Origin: Toxonevra muliebris
Lineage: Eukaryota; Arthropoda; Insecta; Diptera; Pallopteridae
Assembly: GCA_963691655.1 (NCBI GenBank)
Contig: OY829326.1
Span: forward strand, 37,537,989 to 37,601,988
Direction: 5' to 3'
DNA: 64,000 nucleotides
This document shows positions 12,041 through 22,759 of this stretch, piece by piece. The translations under genes and the position numbers were made by a program. Under the pieces are notes generated by a model. It was not told the origin of the DNA and made no database searches. It saw only the letters and a list, made by a program, of their open reading frames with translations. Position 1 is the first letter of the stretch; each line of letters starts with the position of its first letter.

Positions 12041-12202
12041 TTGGATAAAAGTTTCAGCTATGCACTTATAAAAATTTCTCCTTAAATCTGAGTTTGTTTT
12101 CTCGCCAAATCAAAAGAAACTTTCATTTTGGAATTTAATTTTGCAAAAGTAATTGGGAAAAGAAATTCCTCAGTTTTCAAGTACTTTTTCAACATCCTTG
12201 AG
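12041..12202. other. AT-rich spacer
   Basis: Nothing recognisable; it ends at the target duplication of the downstream SINE. Confidence 0.4.
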
Positions 12203-12218
12203 TAACTCCATACATCGA
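12203..12218. repeat. Target-site duplication, left copy
   Basis: TAACTCCATACATCGA matches TAACTCCATACATTGA at 12665-12680 with one difference. It brackets the twin-tRNA SINE and proves retroposition with a 16-bp duplication. Confidence 0.9.
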
Positions 12219-12219
12219 C

Positions 12220-12293
12220 GACCTCGATAGTCTAGAGGATAGTGCACTTGACTTTCATCCAGAAGGTTGCGGGTTCGATTCCCGTCTTGGTCT
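12220..12293 (+). other. tRNA-Glu-like head of SINE copy 2
   Basis: TAGTCTAGAGGATAGTGCAC (A box region), loop CTTTCAT with TTC in the anticodon position, and B box GGTTCGATTCC. Acceptor-stem ends do not pair well. It is a Pol III promoter of a SINE, not a tRNA gene. Confidence 0.75.
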
Positions 12294-12460
12294 GGTGGTT
12301 AATTCTCATAAACTTCTTATATTCACTATCGATATGAAGTGGATGAGAATTATAAGAATGTGTACAAGTACACACCTTGGTTGGTAATGGCAAGACCACC
12401 GAGCTGATAAAAAATTGCCACATAGCCGTTCGGAATCGGCGTTAAACTGTAGGTCCTACC

Positions 12461-12536
12461 ATCGCCACTGTGGTCTAGTGGAAGAGTGCCAGACTCTTGT
12501 TTCTGGAGACCCGAGTTCGATTTTCGGCTTGGGTAT
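12461..12536 (+). other. Second tRNA-like unit of SINE copy 2
   Basis: GTGGTCTAGTGGAAGAGTGC (A box), CAGACTCTTGTTTCTGG in the anticodon-arm position and GAGTTCGATTTTC (B box). It is distinct in sequence from the head. Confidence 0.65.
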
Positions 12537-12664
12537 GTTTCTTATCTATCTTTCTTTCTCCCTTCCTTTCTTTCTTTCTTTCTTGGGGCTTTGGTACAAA
12601 AGATCTTATAGGTCGCAGTGCCTGACTTTCGAGTCGTCCTTCCTTCAAATAATAATAATAATAA

Positions 12665-12680
12665 TAACTCCATACATTGA
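12665..12680. repeat. Target-site duplication, right copy
   Basis: Pairs with 12203-12218 (15 of 16 bases). Confidence 0.9.
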
Positions 12681-12889
12681 ATTATAAATTACAATTCAGT
12701 ATTTAAATTGAACATTGTTCCAATTTCGTAGAGAAAAAATTTAAAATTAGAAAGGAATTAGAAATTATAATAATTACAAGGAATTAAAAACGAGGAAGAA
12801 TTAAATTCATAAAGTATTTCTTCTTATTTTCTAGCTCTAGAGATTATGTTGTTAGAATTGAATCAATCCACTGGGCTTAAGATTCTTAG

Positions 12890-13700
12890 ACAACTTGGCT
12901 GTCATGTCCGGTTTACAATTACGGGATTTGCTAAAATTTGTATAAAGCAGTAACTGTTTTCACCTGGGTAAAGGTGTTTTTTTTTTAGAGGGATTGAAGT
13001 TTTTTTTGTCTCTTCACATTCTTCCTCCAAACCACAGGAAGCACAGAAGGCACTAGCTCCAAATCCAATCATATGCAAATGTTTGGCCCAAGAGAAGTGA
13101 CCTGTATATAATCCCACCAGCTGCCTGCAGCTCTTTCTGTAAAGTGATAACAGAAAGTCTGTTAGACGCTTCGAGATAACAGGTAACATGGTCTTTGTCT
13201 GTCTAAAGCCCCTCAAGTCCTCCCATTTACGATTGTGGGTCAAGTCGACCCACTCATTAATGGTGGTCTTGTTGGCTGTAGACGACAAAGAGAGTACAGG
13301 TTCTGGGGCCAGGAAACTAGTTTCCGAACCCTTTCTGGCCAGAAGGTCAGCCGATTCATTTCCTGAAATTCCTGGGTGTCCAGAAACCCATGTTTTTTAA
13401 TATAATCAAGCCTGGATTTACAATGCATAACTAGTTTAGACGTGGTTAGAGGATTAAGCAAGGATTTAATCGCAGCCTGACTGTCTCTAAATACACAGAT
13501 ACTCCTTTCTCTCCAACCATTATCAATAACACGGTCCATTGCCTTGATGATTGCAAAAATTTCTGCTTGAAAAACAGAAGCATACAACCCAAGGGAGAAG
13601 TGAAGGTGCACTCCATCATTTTCAATAAAGACCCCAGAACCCGAACCGAATTCTGTTCTGGAGCCGTCAGTGAAAATACGCTTACAATCAAGCATTGTGT
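12890..13700 (-). pseudogene. Non-LTR retrotransposon RNase H domain and C-terminal tail (broken)
   Basis: On the minus strand 13695-13240 encodes an RNase H domain with all three early acidic residues: IFTDGSR (Asp), FQAEIFAI (Glu) and VFRDSQAAI (Asp). Near 13400 the frame shifts; in the next frame the expected TWVSGHPGISGNESADLLA motif follows and continues into the 13288-12902 ORF, which ends with the GHFSWAKHL...CASCGLEEE tail, a poor copy of the usual CxxC...HxxxC knuckle. RNase H would remove the RNA strand after reverse transcription. Only the 3' part of such an element is present; an RT fragment of a seemingly different type abuts it at about 13700. Confidence 0.8.
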
Positions 13701-15075
13701 TAATTGAGCAAGGAAGATAGGTTAATGATAGGAGGAAGGAGGGAAAAGTATCTGTGAATGTTGGTCTTTAATTTGGAAAGGTCATAACAATCAGTAAATA
13801 TATTTGCAGGAAGCCTATTCCATAATCGCGCGATACGACAGAGGAAAGAACTATCTCTGTAATGCGTGGTGAGTTGGAATACCGTGTTTCACTTGCGGTT
13901 CGTGTAGGTCTAGAGAACACTCGAACCGGTGGTATAAAATCGTGCATTTCCGCAGAACATTCACCATGAAATAGAATAGAGAATAGTAGAAAAGAGTCAC
14001 GCAGGCCACGTTTCTACAATGTTCCAAAGATTGAATAGAGCTGAAAACCCTACTGTCTCCTATTAGCTTTATCGCTCGATGGTGAATACAGTCTACGAGC
14101 TTCAGTTGGGCTCGTGAAGCTCCTGCCCATAAGTGCGAATTATACTCCATTTTAGGATGGATATAGATGGTGTAGATCATGCGGAGATCAGTCGAAGTGA
14201 AGTATTCCTTACACCGCTTTAGAAAGCCGAGAAACTTAGCTACTTCTTTCGCCACTTCAAAAATATGATTCCGCAATAACTACCTCATCCATAACAAGAG
14301 GGTTAACAGAGGATTGGGAAACTCGTTTGTGAGATAACAGGATAACATTCAACTATATTCGTAAGAACCCCACTCGGTGATTGATTGGATATCATAATTG
14401 AGTGAGTCATTCATAGCATACCTTTTTCTCTCAATCTCCAAAGTATTAGGGCATTTATACAGGTGTATGAATGACAAACGCTGCTGTCATCCGCAAACGA
14501 GTAGATCGGGTTATTTGTCAATGACAGAAAATCATTGATGAAGACAAGGAAAAGGGTTGGGGAGAGGACCGAGCCCTGTGTCACTAAGAAAACTTGTAAT
14601 CCATCGACTGAAATTATTACTAACCCCGTGCGCAATGAGTTTTGATACCAGTGCTTTATGTCACACTCGGTCAAATGCCCTGCAAATATCTAGAGCAACC
14701 GCTTTGCTCTCACCTAAGCCATGTACACTATGGTTCGAGTTCTCGGTGAGGACCCGCCATTAGATCGCCCGTTGAGCGATTACGGCGGAAACCGTACTGG
14801 CGGTCATTAAGCAACTCATTTCGCTCTAGATATTTGACCAAGTGAAAGTTAACTACACTTTCCATGACTTTGGACAGTATAGAATAGATTGCGATTGGGT
14901 GGTAATTTGCTGGGTCCGTAGTCCGAACAGTTCTGTCTTTTACTACCTCCTCAAAAACATTGGGCTGTATTTTTCCAATACTGCGTGTTATATTGTGCTC
15001 CAGGTGCTCAATTGTCGCTGGCTTATTAGCATAGACAAGTGCCTTTACGTGGATCTAAAGGTAATAATCCAGGGG
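13701..15075 (-). pseudogene. Non-LTR retrotransposon reverse transcriptase (broken)
   Basis: Reading down the minus strand: SKVMESVVNFHLVKYLERN (about 14880-14823), RQYGFRRNRSTGDLMA (about 14803-14756), ALDICRAFDR with the first catalytic Asp (14696-14667), VTQGSVLSP, then YSFADDSS with the catalytic FADD at 14497-14486, and LGFLKRCKEYFTSTDLRMIY...MEYNSHLWAGASRAQL (14276-13851), the thumb-like region. It ends with an RLWNRLPANIF motif near 13800. Several frameshifts and stops separate these blocks. The LWNRLPA-type end suggests an element without RNase H of its own (Jockey/CR1-like), so the RNase H piece downstream is probably a separate insertion. No endonuclease domain was found; the copy is 5'-truncated near 15075. 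Confidence 0.8.
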
Positions 15076-15083
15076 TGTCGCTT

Positions 15084-15262
15084 CACATGAGCGTGGCGTC
15101 CAGTTCCAACATTTCGGTAGCGCGCCCCATTGACCGTAACGTTGGCGTCGGCCGTATATTCGAAGAAGTGCGATCCAATGTTGACTTCGGCGTATAAATC
15201 TCACTCTTTACGGATGCATTGAAGTCTTTACGATCTTCGATTTCCTGCGGATTTTCATCACT
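15084..15262 (-). pseudogene. Mariner-like transposase fragment
   Basis: On the minus strand ENPQEIEDRK is followed by a frameshift and then, from 15182 down, HFFEYTADANVTVNGARYRN. This matches the region after the first catalytic Asp in many insect mariner-like transposases (HPE...IGPYFFE...VTVNGERYR). It is a short internal fragment without TIRs, sitting directly upstream of the RT fragment on the same strand, and may be host DNA into which the LINE inserted. Confidence 0.6.
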
Positions 15263-17896
15263 CTAAATACAGCAAAAAGTTTGCCCATTTCTGAACAAAT
15301 TACTATCATAAAACATAAGACACCTTGGTTATTTTTGCATTTGAGAACGTTTATGTGTTGAGCACCTTGTGGTAAAATCTTAAGTAAAATATATTTCTGG
15401 AAAGTATTAACCCATTATCTTCATCATTTATGGGTCTTTTTTGCCCTTTTCTGGAAAAATCGCCTTTTTACACCATTAAAATAATTCACTGAGGGCTAAT
15501 ACATTCTAGAAAAATAAAGTAATCAAACCAAAATATGTGATGTGAATAAATTCCCAGAAAAAATGCAATTGCAGAAAAATTCTGTAGTAGAACTAGAAAT
15601 ATACCTATATTATATGCAGAGGGAGATTCCGTCCAGGTAGTCAATACGAAAACTGTTGATAGGGGAGCTCGAGTTAAATCAAAATCATATTGTTAGAAAA
15701 CTCTCCTATTATTCCCTTTCATATTGCCAATCGGAAAGAAACCACTTTGTATTTTTTAAAATAATAAGTATGAAAATATGCAGATTGACCAATGCACTTG
15801 AAAAAATACATTCGCTGTAGCGAGCATTCATTATGCTGAGCCAATTTGAAATGCATTTTAGACACAGCAACCGCGTTTCTATTTAATTGCCCTCCGGGTG
15901 TATATAACACTAATCTCAATCACTCTAACTAATGAATTTTGTAATTTATCTGAATAGCATTTGGATTATATAGACTATAAATTCTACTCATTACTAATTA
16001 TGTACTAGCAATATGAAAGTAATATTTGTTAATATTCATAATTGGCATGCTGCCACTTGACCATCTCTAAACTGTGCACACTCACCTACATACATGACAT
16101 GGTTTATGACATTTGACCGCTTTGGCACATAAAAGAAAACTATTTTGCAATGAACTTTATACTCATTATCCTTATAGTTTTCACGATAAAATCAAAAAAA
16201 TTTTAATTAATTTCATTCGAAAGAGATTTCACTCCATGTAGACAACATGTGAACAAAGAAAGTTTATCAGCACGATAATTTTTGTAATTATAAAGATATC
16301 AAGTTTAAATTTAGCGCATTCACTATGACATGCACATGAACAGAGTTTTCGAAAGGGTTTCAGTTTATGTTCTTCATTATCGGAAAATATTGATTCCTGC
16401 TAGCTTTATATTACTAAATGTCATATGTGTGCGCATTACTAGCATTCCTTCCCGCTGGGTATAGCCAGACATATTTATAGTTTTAAATTTGCATAAATAC
16501 ATATGAATTTATGCATATGATTGTATGTATGTAAACATTGAAGTAACAATTTATTTGAAAAGTTGCAACAGCAAACTGCAGCAACTACAAAAATAACAAC
16601 AGCCACAACAACAGTTGCAAATTTTTATGCAATATTTTTTGTCGCTACTTCGCAAAAGAAAAAAAAAAAAAGAAAAAATTGTTAGAAAAAAGAAAAAAAA
16701 AACTTGTATAAGTTTATATAAAGTATAAAAATATCAAAAAAAAAAAAAATTAAAAGAAAATGTTGTAAACTTTAGCGGCATATCACATAATTTCACACAC
16801 ATACATACACTTACATACCAATAGACGCATTCAAATACATGAATACTTGAGAAAGAAAATATAAAATATTTCTCAAGCGTAGAATAGCAGCGGCAAGAGC
16901 TGATTTATGTTTTCAGTGTGTATATATATGTTATATGCCGTTAGCTGCCGCCACTACTATCGCTTTGCTTTCATCTCTATCTCCACCTCCTACACACTTC
17001 CACACAGTTATTGCCGTTTTTAAGCTGAAAGCGAAAAAAAGTGTTGTTGCGCAAAAAACGTTAGCGGCAAATGTTGCTGCAACTGCTACTGCTGGATCTT
17101 TACTGGTATATCGCTGTAGTTGTTGTTGTTGAAAACAAATCTATGCCACTCCCATACACAAAAAAAAAAAAAATAAATACAAAAAGCAAGCACTGCAACT
17201 GCAAGTAACTTTATGAGTTTGAATGGTTTTTTTTTTTCTCTTTCTTATTTCTTTTTTTTACTTTTTTTTCCGCTTATCCTTGACTTACATTTTTAAAGAA
17301 CGTACACAGTGTAAAAATCATAACTAAAGAAATATCGCAAATATTTTCCATATTACTTACTTACTTTATAAAAGAAAAATTTGAAAATCTGCGGTATATG
17401 TAGTGCTCAAACTTATACTGCCACTGCTGTTGCTGATGCATTTACCCCTGTGCATGCTTTATTTTTATAGTTTACTACTATCATATCTAGATGGCGCTGT
17501 AATAGATTTTAGCGCACCACAAATTGTTCTCCTTCGAAAAAAATATGCAGTACGAGTATTTAGAAGTTGCATAAACTTTTGTTGTTGCGATAATATTTAT
17601 CTATTGTATATACAAGTTTTATTTATATTTATGTGTGCATATAGTACGCGAAAAGTTTATAAGTGCGCGCTACTTTTATTTCAATTTGTACAATTAAAAT
17701 TACAATTAACTTATCTTAAGGATATTTTGTATGCAATATTAAACTAGCTACGTAACTTAACGGAGGTTCTGAGGACTATAAAAAATTAGAGGAAAACTGA
17801 AAACGCCATCATGTTCAGCGTACTCGAATTATATAAGATCCACTTTCAAAACTCTTGAGCTTTTTTGGCCGTTGTACAGTGTTAATAATTCTATAA
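15263..17896. other. AT-rich non-coding stretch
   Basis: No supported gene. It includes CAA/ACA-rich DNA (16565-16620), A runs (16660-16755, 17160-17173) and T runs (17225-17275). The 114-codon + strand ORF at 17403-17747 is hydrophobic low-complexity sequence without a recognised domain. Confidence 0.5.
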
Positions 17897-17911
17897 CAAT
17901 AACGATTTTAG
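17897..17911. repeat. Target-site duplication of retroelement copy B, left
   Basis: CAATAACGATTTTAG is repeated exactly at 18168-18182. Confidence 0.85.
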
Positions 17912-18167
17912 GAGACTATGAAAATTAAATCTAGAGGTTAATTTTAAGTTCATGTCAATTTCGTTATTTGAAGTTATATATAAACAGGTTAATGAACAAA
18001 TGTAGTCATCACAACAACAATGTATATAGAGACGGGCAAATCAGACGGCCGTTTCGGAATCCGCCACAATTCCTCATCAGTAATCTTAGTGATAGTTCTT
18101 AATCTTTCAATATCCTATATAAGCTACTAATATTTGAAATCATAACCCAGAATTACGGATTTGATTC
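17912..18167 (-). mobile_element. Short retroelement, copy B (unclassified, SINE-sized)
   Basis: About 256 bp bracketed by a perfect 15-bp direct repeat. Its reverse complement matches 8861-9126 over almost the whole length, with a deletion of about 12 bp near GACATGAACTTAA relative to copy A. No coding sequence and no evident tRNA head or poly(A) tail were seen. The long target duplication indicates LINE-type target-primed insertion. Confidence 0.75.
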
Positions 18168-18182
18168 CAATAACGATTTTAG
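18168..18182. repeat. Target-site duplication of retroelement copy B, right
   Basis: Exact partner of 17897-17911. Confidence 0.85.
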
Positions 18183-18809
18183 ATTGCAAAGAGTTTATGA
18201 CAAAGCTATTTGGTAGAAAGTCAACCCCATGAAATGAATAGAAAGTACTCATAGAGAGACCGCTGAGGCATCTCAAAGAAGAGAATAGTTCTAGAATGTT
18301 TGTTTATGGGTAGTATAAATCAAAATTGTATCACTGAAAACTAATTTGAATGCTGATATAGTCGCTAATCCTCTAAAAGACGTACCAGTATCTGTAGAGA
18401 AAAGCTGAATAGGTAAAGTTTTCATCAACTAAAATGATGTTAAAATATGTTCGTAATGATGAAGGAAGCATCTTCTAATAACCACCACTTAGCCCTGACC
18501 CGACATCCAACGGTAATGCAAAAAAACAGATGGAACATATTTAGGAGCACGCTCCCCACATTATTATGGAATAAGAGAAAACAAGTCGGTAAGGCCCCAG
18601 TAACTGGGGCTATCTTTTTTGTTCAAGAAATCTTTTTATGAACAAACAAATATCAAAAGAGAACCAAACTACTCGTTGGTGTTTGTTTTGTTATTTGTGT
18701 ATGCAGATAATTCATTAGTTAATTCTGAGAAATGCCGTTACTTGTGTCTTCTCTCTCTCTCTCATTTGTTATTTACTCCCGCTTAATCTTCTAACCCGCA
18801 AGGTTGAAA
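18183..18809. other. Non-coding stretch
   Basis: No gene. A short perfect hairpin (GCCCCAG, TAA loop, CTGGGGC) lies at 18594-18610, and a (CT)n tract near 18750-18762. Confidence 0.5.
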
Positions 18810-18965
18810 TAAGGAGTGAGATTGAAAAAATTTTAACATACGTTTTACCTAATAATTCTTTTTGGGTGTAAAATTAAAAATTTCTTTGATCTAGTTATCT
18901 CTGAAAAATATGTCAGTTGTTATTTTTAATGACAAACATGTTGATTTATTGTGAGTTTGATCAAA

Positions 18966-19332
18966 ATGAGTGAAGAAAAAGAAGTACGTCTTAAAATTAT
19001 TAAAAAAATTTAAAAAAAATCCAAATTGGTCCTACAAAGAATTGAATGTCTGCCGTCAAACTGTTTCCAATGTTATTAAATAGTTTCATTAGAATTTGAC
19101 CATCGATAGGAAACCTGGTTCGGGAAGAAAACAAGGACCACATGATATTGGGAAAGCCAAGAAAATTGAAAGCATATTGAAAAGATCTCCAAACACATCT
19201 GGAAGAGAAGCTGCTCGGTTAGCCCAGTGCTCTGACTATTTGGTGCGAAAAGTTAAAGCCAATGTAGGTTTGAAAACATACAAAGTCCAAAAAGTTCCAG
19301 ACAGGAATGCTGCAAAAAATTTAGATAAATAA
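18966..19332 (+). pseudogene. Family A transposase, N-terminal part (broken)
   Basis: MSEEKEVRLKIIK starts at 18966, but an A-rich indel and loss of the KLAKEL segment disrupt the first HTH, and a TAG follows near 19081. The reading resumes with IDRKPGSGRKQGPHDIGKA and the second HTH SGREAARLAQCSDYLVRKV, and ends at a TAA at 19330 where homology to the family stops. Confidence 0.8.
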
Positions 19333-20156
19333 TTTTTATCAAACTGATTTTTAAATACAATAAATTAAATCGATAATACATTTGATGGACCCTATAAAAT
19401 TAAAATTTTAGGAAAAATTTTCCGATTTTTTTAATCTTAACCTCAAAAAAATGGCCGAAAGTGACAAAAAATTCACATCAAATTAAATTTCTTCAAATAA
19501 ATATGCATTATAATGCATTTTTTTTTGTCGTGAAAAATATAATTTCGTTAACTCATTGACTTCCCACTACTGATGATGAACCCAACCTCAAAAAAATTAC
19601 CAAAAATAGTTGAGGCTCATTTTTTTCAAATGATCATCATCAGGAATTTGGGTCATTATCAATGATAAGGAACCCGGATGAGGTTGGCTTATATTCCCTA
19701 AATTCATGAAGTCGCAGCATTGAAAGAGATCTTTCTAGGCGTGGTGCTCTGAGCAATAATGCGTTAAAGAATTAATTATATTTTAAAATTGCCTCTAAAA
19801 ACTGCATGGGTTTTGCTAATAAGATGGAGTTTTTGCGAAAGAATTTTTCACGTTTAACACGAATCTGAGGTCAAAAACTTCCCATCACATCACGTTTTAG
19901 GAAAAAAATGGGGTTCAAGCAAGTCTAATTGTACAAGGATCCGATATTTTTTTCTATTTTTATTAATTTTTAAACTTTTCAAACTGATTCAGGACGAAAC
20001 TTTAAATCAAAAACAGTAAAAAATATCGTTAAATAGAGTTTATTTTGACTTTTTTTCCATCCATTGGCAATTAGTCTCAAAAATTAGAATAAAGTTTCCA
20101 CATTTCGGGGGGTGGGGTCAGAACCCCCGAAACTCCCTCCCTAAATACGACCTTGG
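19331..20156. other. Unrelated segment inside Tc1/mariner copy 2
   Basis: No similarity to the other two copies and no ORF of note. It contains the pair TGATGATGAACCCAACCTCA and a partly complementary stretch about 60 bp later (19570-19650), and ends with a G/C-run block, GGGGGGTGGGGTCAGAACCC, at about 20107-20126. It could be a nested relic transposon or filler captured during incomplete repair after excision. Confidence 0.6.
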
Positions 20157-20480
20157 TTCCTTTCATAAGTGAGCACAATGTGTCCACATATTTTTGGCCC
20201 GATTTGGCATCATGTCACTACGGCAAGAAAGCTCTGGAGTGGTACCAAACTAATAACATAGTTTTTGTACCAAGAGAAGTCAATCTCAAGTGGAGAGATA
20301 TTGGGCTCTTGTGAAAAGAAACTTAAAGAGCGCAAAAAAGGTGTCCCAAAATATCGAAGATTGAAAAAGGACATGGGCAAACTGTTCCAAAAAGGTGTCT
20401 GAAACAACTATCAAATCTCTAATGGAAGGCTTACCAAAAAATAGTAGTGCCAAAAAAGGCCCACGAGTTTATAAATAGTG
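20157..20480 (+). pseudogene. Family A transposase, C-terminal part (broken)
   Basis: Reads WPDLASCHYGKKALEWY (second catalytic Asp, near 20199), then NNIVFVPREVNL, after which about 30 bp covering the PPNCPELRP segment is deleted before VERYWALVKRN. The final catalytic Glu survives but its spacing is destroyed. Confidence 0.8.
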
Positions 20481-20639
20481 GTTAGAACTATAAAAGTTAT
20501 ATTTTTCTGTAATTTGTAAAATATTATCAATTAAATAAAAAAAAATCAAAACTCTAAGATCAACCGTTTAAAAATTATTGAATTTTACATATGTTAAGAT
20601 TTTTTCGATCTCACTCCTTACCTAAAAACAAAAATTTCT

Positions 20640-20852
20640 ACGTTTTGGTGGAGCGTCAATTGTTTATACATTGCAGTTATTTTTGGCACTTTTTCAAAAA
20701 TTCTTCTTTCGCCAAACTTCCACTTAAATACACTCTTAAAGCATAAACAAGGGAATCTCCTTTACAAAGGAAGGGAAATTTGGGCCAAGTTAGGAAATAC
20801 TACAGAAAATGCAGCAGTATTGCAATTGGTGCGGTTTTTGTGACCGCCAGTG
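20640..20852. mobile_element. Possible end of another Tc1-like relic
   Basis: The right border reads GGTTTTTGTGACCGCCAGTG followed by TATA. Reverse-complemented, it begins CACTGGCGGTCACAAAAACC, the look of a Tc1-like terminus next to a TA. I could not find the matching left end, so the extent is uncertain. Confidence 0.3.
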
Positions 20853-22728
20853 TATATTTTTATATGATACACTAGCTGGTCTAAAAAGAAAGTAAAGAAA
20901 CCACTTACCACCTCACGATAAATATTTTAACCATTATGATTGTTGCTCCTGAATTCAAATTCCTTTTGAGAAACGAAAATACATAGAATTCAGCATCTCT
21001 TCTCCTTCTTCCACAACATCTGAATCAGTTGGTGCATTTATATTTTTATATATATGTATATACGTTGTAATACTGTTGTATAATTTATATTTGAAATTTG
21101 AATGTGTTACTTATTTGCATTTTTTTTTTTTTTTCGAAAAGTTTTCGTTACTTCTTTCAACATGCGCCATTTTTTATTCCCACTCAACGCTATAAAATGA
21201 TGCCATTTTGAATTTGTTGCATAGTTTCTTGCAGTTAAATTTACATACTACATACAGTCAAAAGTGTTTACATACATGCATACCTCTTATATATGAATTC
21301 TTAGTGGTTTTATAGAATGTGGTTTCATATTTAAATATAAATACTTTGTATATAACTTTATGTATTTAAATATATATATATAAAAAAAAGGTTCAGAAAT
21401 GCATAAAACTCTTAAATATAATAGCGTTTCAAATGCGATTAAAATAAAAACAACAACTAGCAAAGAGCAACCAAAACGAACTGACATCATCAACAAATGC
21501 AAATATATAAAATGTAAACAAATGTTTCTAAGAAGATAAAAATTTTGTGATCATAAAATATATGTATGTATGTATATATTTTTAAAAGATTATACAATCA
21601 CACAATACATACATAAACATTCATTCACACACATATCAAAGATGAATATATAATATTATTTGAATTAAATTTAATGTTAGTTTCTAAATTTCTCAGTAAC
21701 TGTACTACAAAATTTAATATTTTAAACTTGATTTAATATTCGGATTTCTAGTAAATTTTACAGTTGCTATAAGTAGAAAATATTTGTATTTTCTTGGCTA
21801 GAAATTTTTGTAATCTTAATGAAAAGCGTGAGACTTTTAAAGTTGTAAAATCTGTAAAATTGAGTATAAACATCAAACATTTTTCTTCATTTTTTTAATC
21901 AAAACAATATCTGATGCTTGAAACTAAATTTTTTATCGTTAATTAGATTGTAATTTTATGTAATCATTATTTAAAAATTCATTTAAAGCTTTTCCAGAAC
22001 AATAAATCCGTTCTTCCTTTATACACCACTGTGTTTATGTTGCATGCAACATATGTGTGTACACAAGCAACATTTCACACTCACATATTCAAATATTATT
22101 TTTATTTAATTAAATGCAAATGTTTTTGTTTCATATTTTTGTTTTTATTGCAGCAAAAAAACAAAAATTATATATTTAATCCAAATCACATTCCACAACA
22201 AAATCTTCTCGCATTTCGAAATTTTATAGTTTTAATTAATAACAAAGTCAACTCTAAATGAAATTGAAATAAAAAAAAAATAAATAAATAAATAAAACAT
22301 AAAATTTCATAATTTTTGATTCGAAAACTTTCAAAATTCTTACAGATTAAATCAAGATAATTTTGTAAGCTTTACATTGTTAAAAATATATCTTCATATT
22401 TATGACAGTTTCCTTTGTAAAATGCAATTTGAAATTAAGTTTCCATTTCCTTGAAATTTAAATACATTCTTGCATTTATATGAATGTAGTTTTTCTTCAA
22501 CAAAGATTTATCAATGTCGTCTTTCCACCCGTTTCCCACTCTAAGGCTCTATCCAGCATTCCTGAAGCTGACCCACCCATTCTGCATACATACATTTATC
22601 AAAAATTGAATGCATTTTTATGGCCATTGGTTTGTGTAAAGTAGAATAAGGAATTCATTTTGTAAATAATAAATTACCATTTCACAAGCGATGACTTTTT
22701 GGTGTGTCCTGCTCAATCGCTTTGACAG

Positions 22729-22759
<31 letters not shown>

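Larger units (their letters stand above)
12219..12664 (+). mobile_element. Twin-tRNA SINE, copy 2 (complete)
   Basis: About 446 bp bracketed by a 16-bp target duplication. Order: tRNA-Glu-like unit (12220-12293), linker with AAACTTCTTATATTCACTAT, central module CCGTTCGGAATCGGCG (about 12426-12441) continuing to TAGGTCCTACC, second tRNA-like unit (12461-12536), CTTTCTTT-rich stretch, a segment ending near TCGTCCTTCCTTC, and an AAT-repeat tail. The first unit has A and B boxes good enough for RNA polymerase III transcription. It carries no protein; mobilisation would need a LINE in trans. It is the best preserved copy in the window. Confidence 0.9.
18812..20618 (+). mobile_element. Tc1/mariner family A, copy 2, with foreign central segment
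   Basis: TIR AGGAGTGAGATTGAAAAAAT at the left and the complement of AGGAGTGAGATCGAAAAAAT at the right, flanked by TA (18810-18811, 20619-20620). Sequence follows copies 1 and 3 up to about 19325 and again from about 20157. Between them about 825 bp is unrelated and about 330 bp of the transposase, including the first catalytic Asp, is missing. At 1807 bp it is about 600 bp longer than its relatives. Confidence 0.88.

Noticed and set aside
12220..12293. Functional tRNA-Glu gene
   Set aside because: Good A and B boxes, but acceptor and anticodon stems do not pair and the unit belongs to a SINE with TSDs.
17403..17747. 114-codon hydrophobic + strand ORF
   Set aside because: Low-complexity Leu/Tyr/Phe sequence in AT-rich DNA; no signal of a real membrane protein.
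18594..18610. Terminator-like hairpin followed by T-rich DNA
   Set aside because: Rho-independent termination does not apply to a fly chromosome; short palindromes occur by chance.
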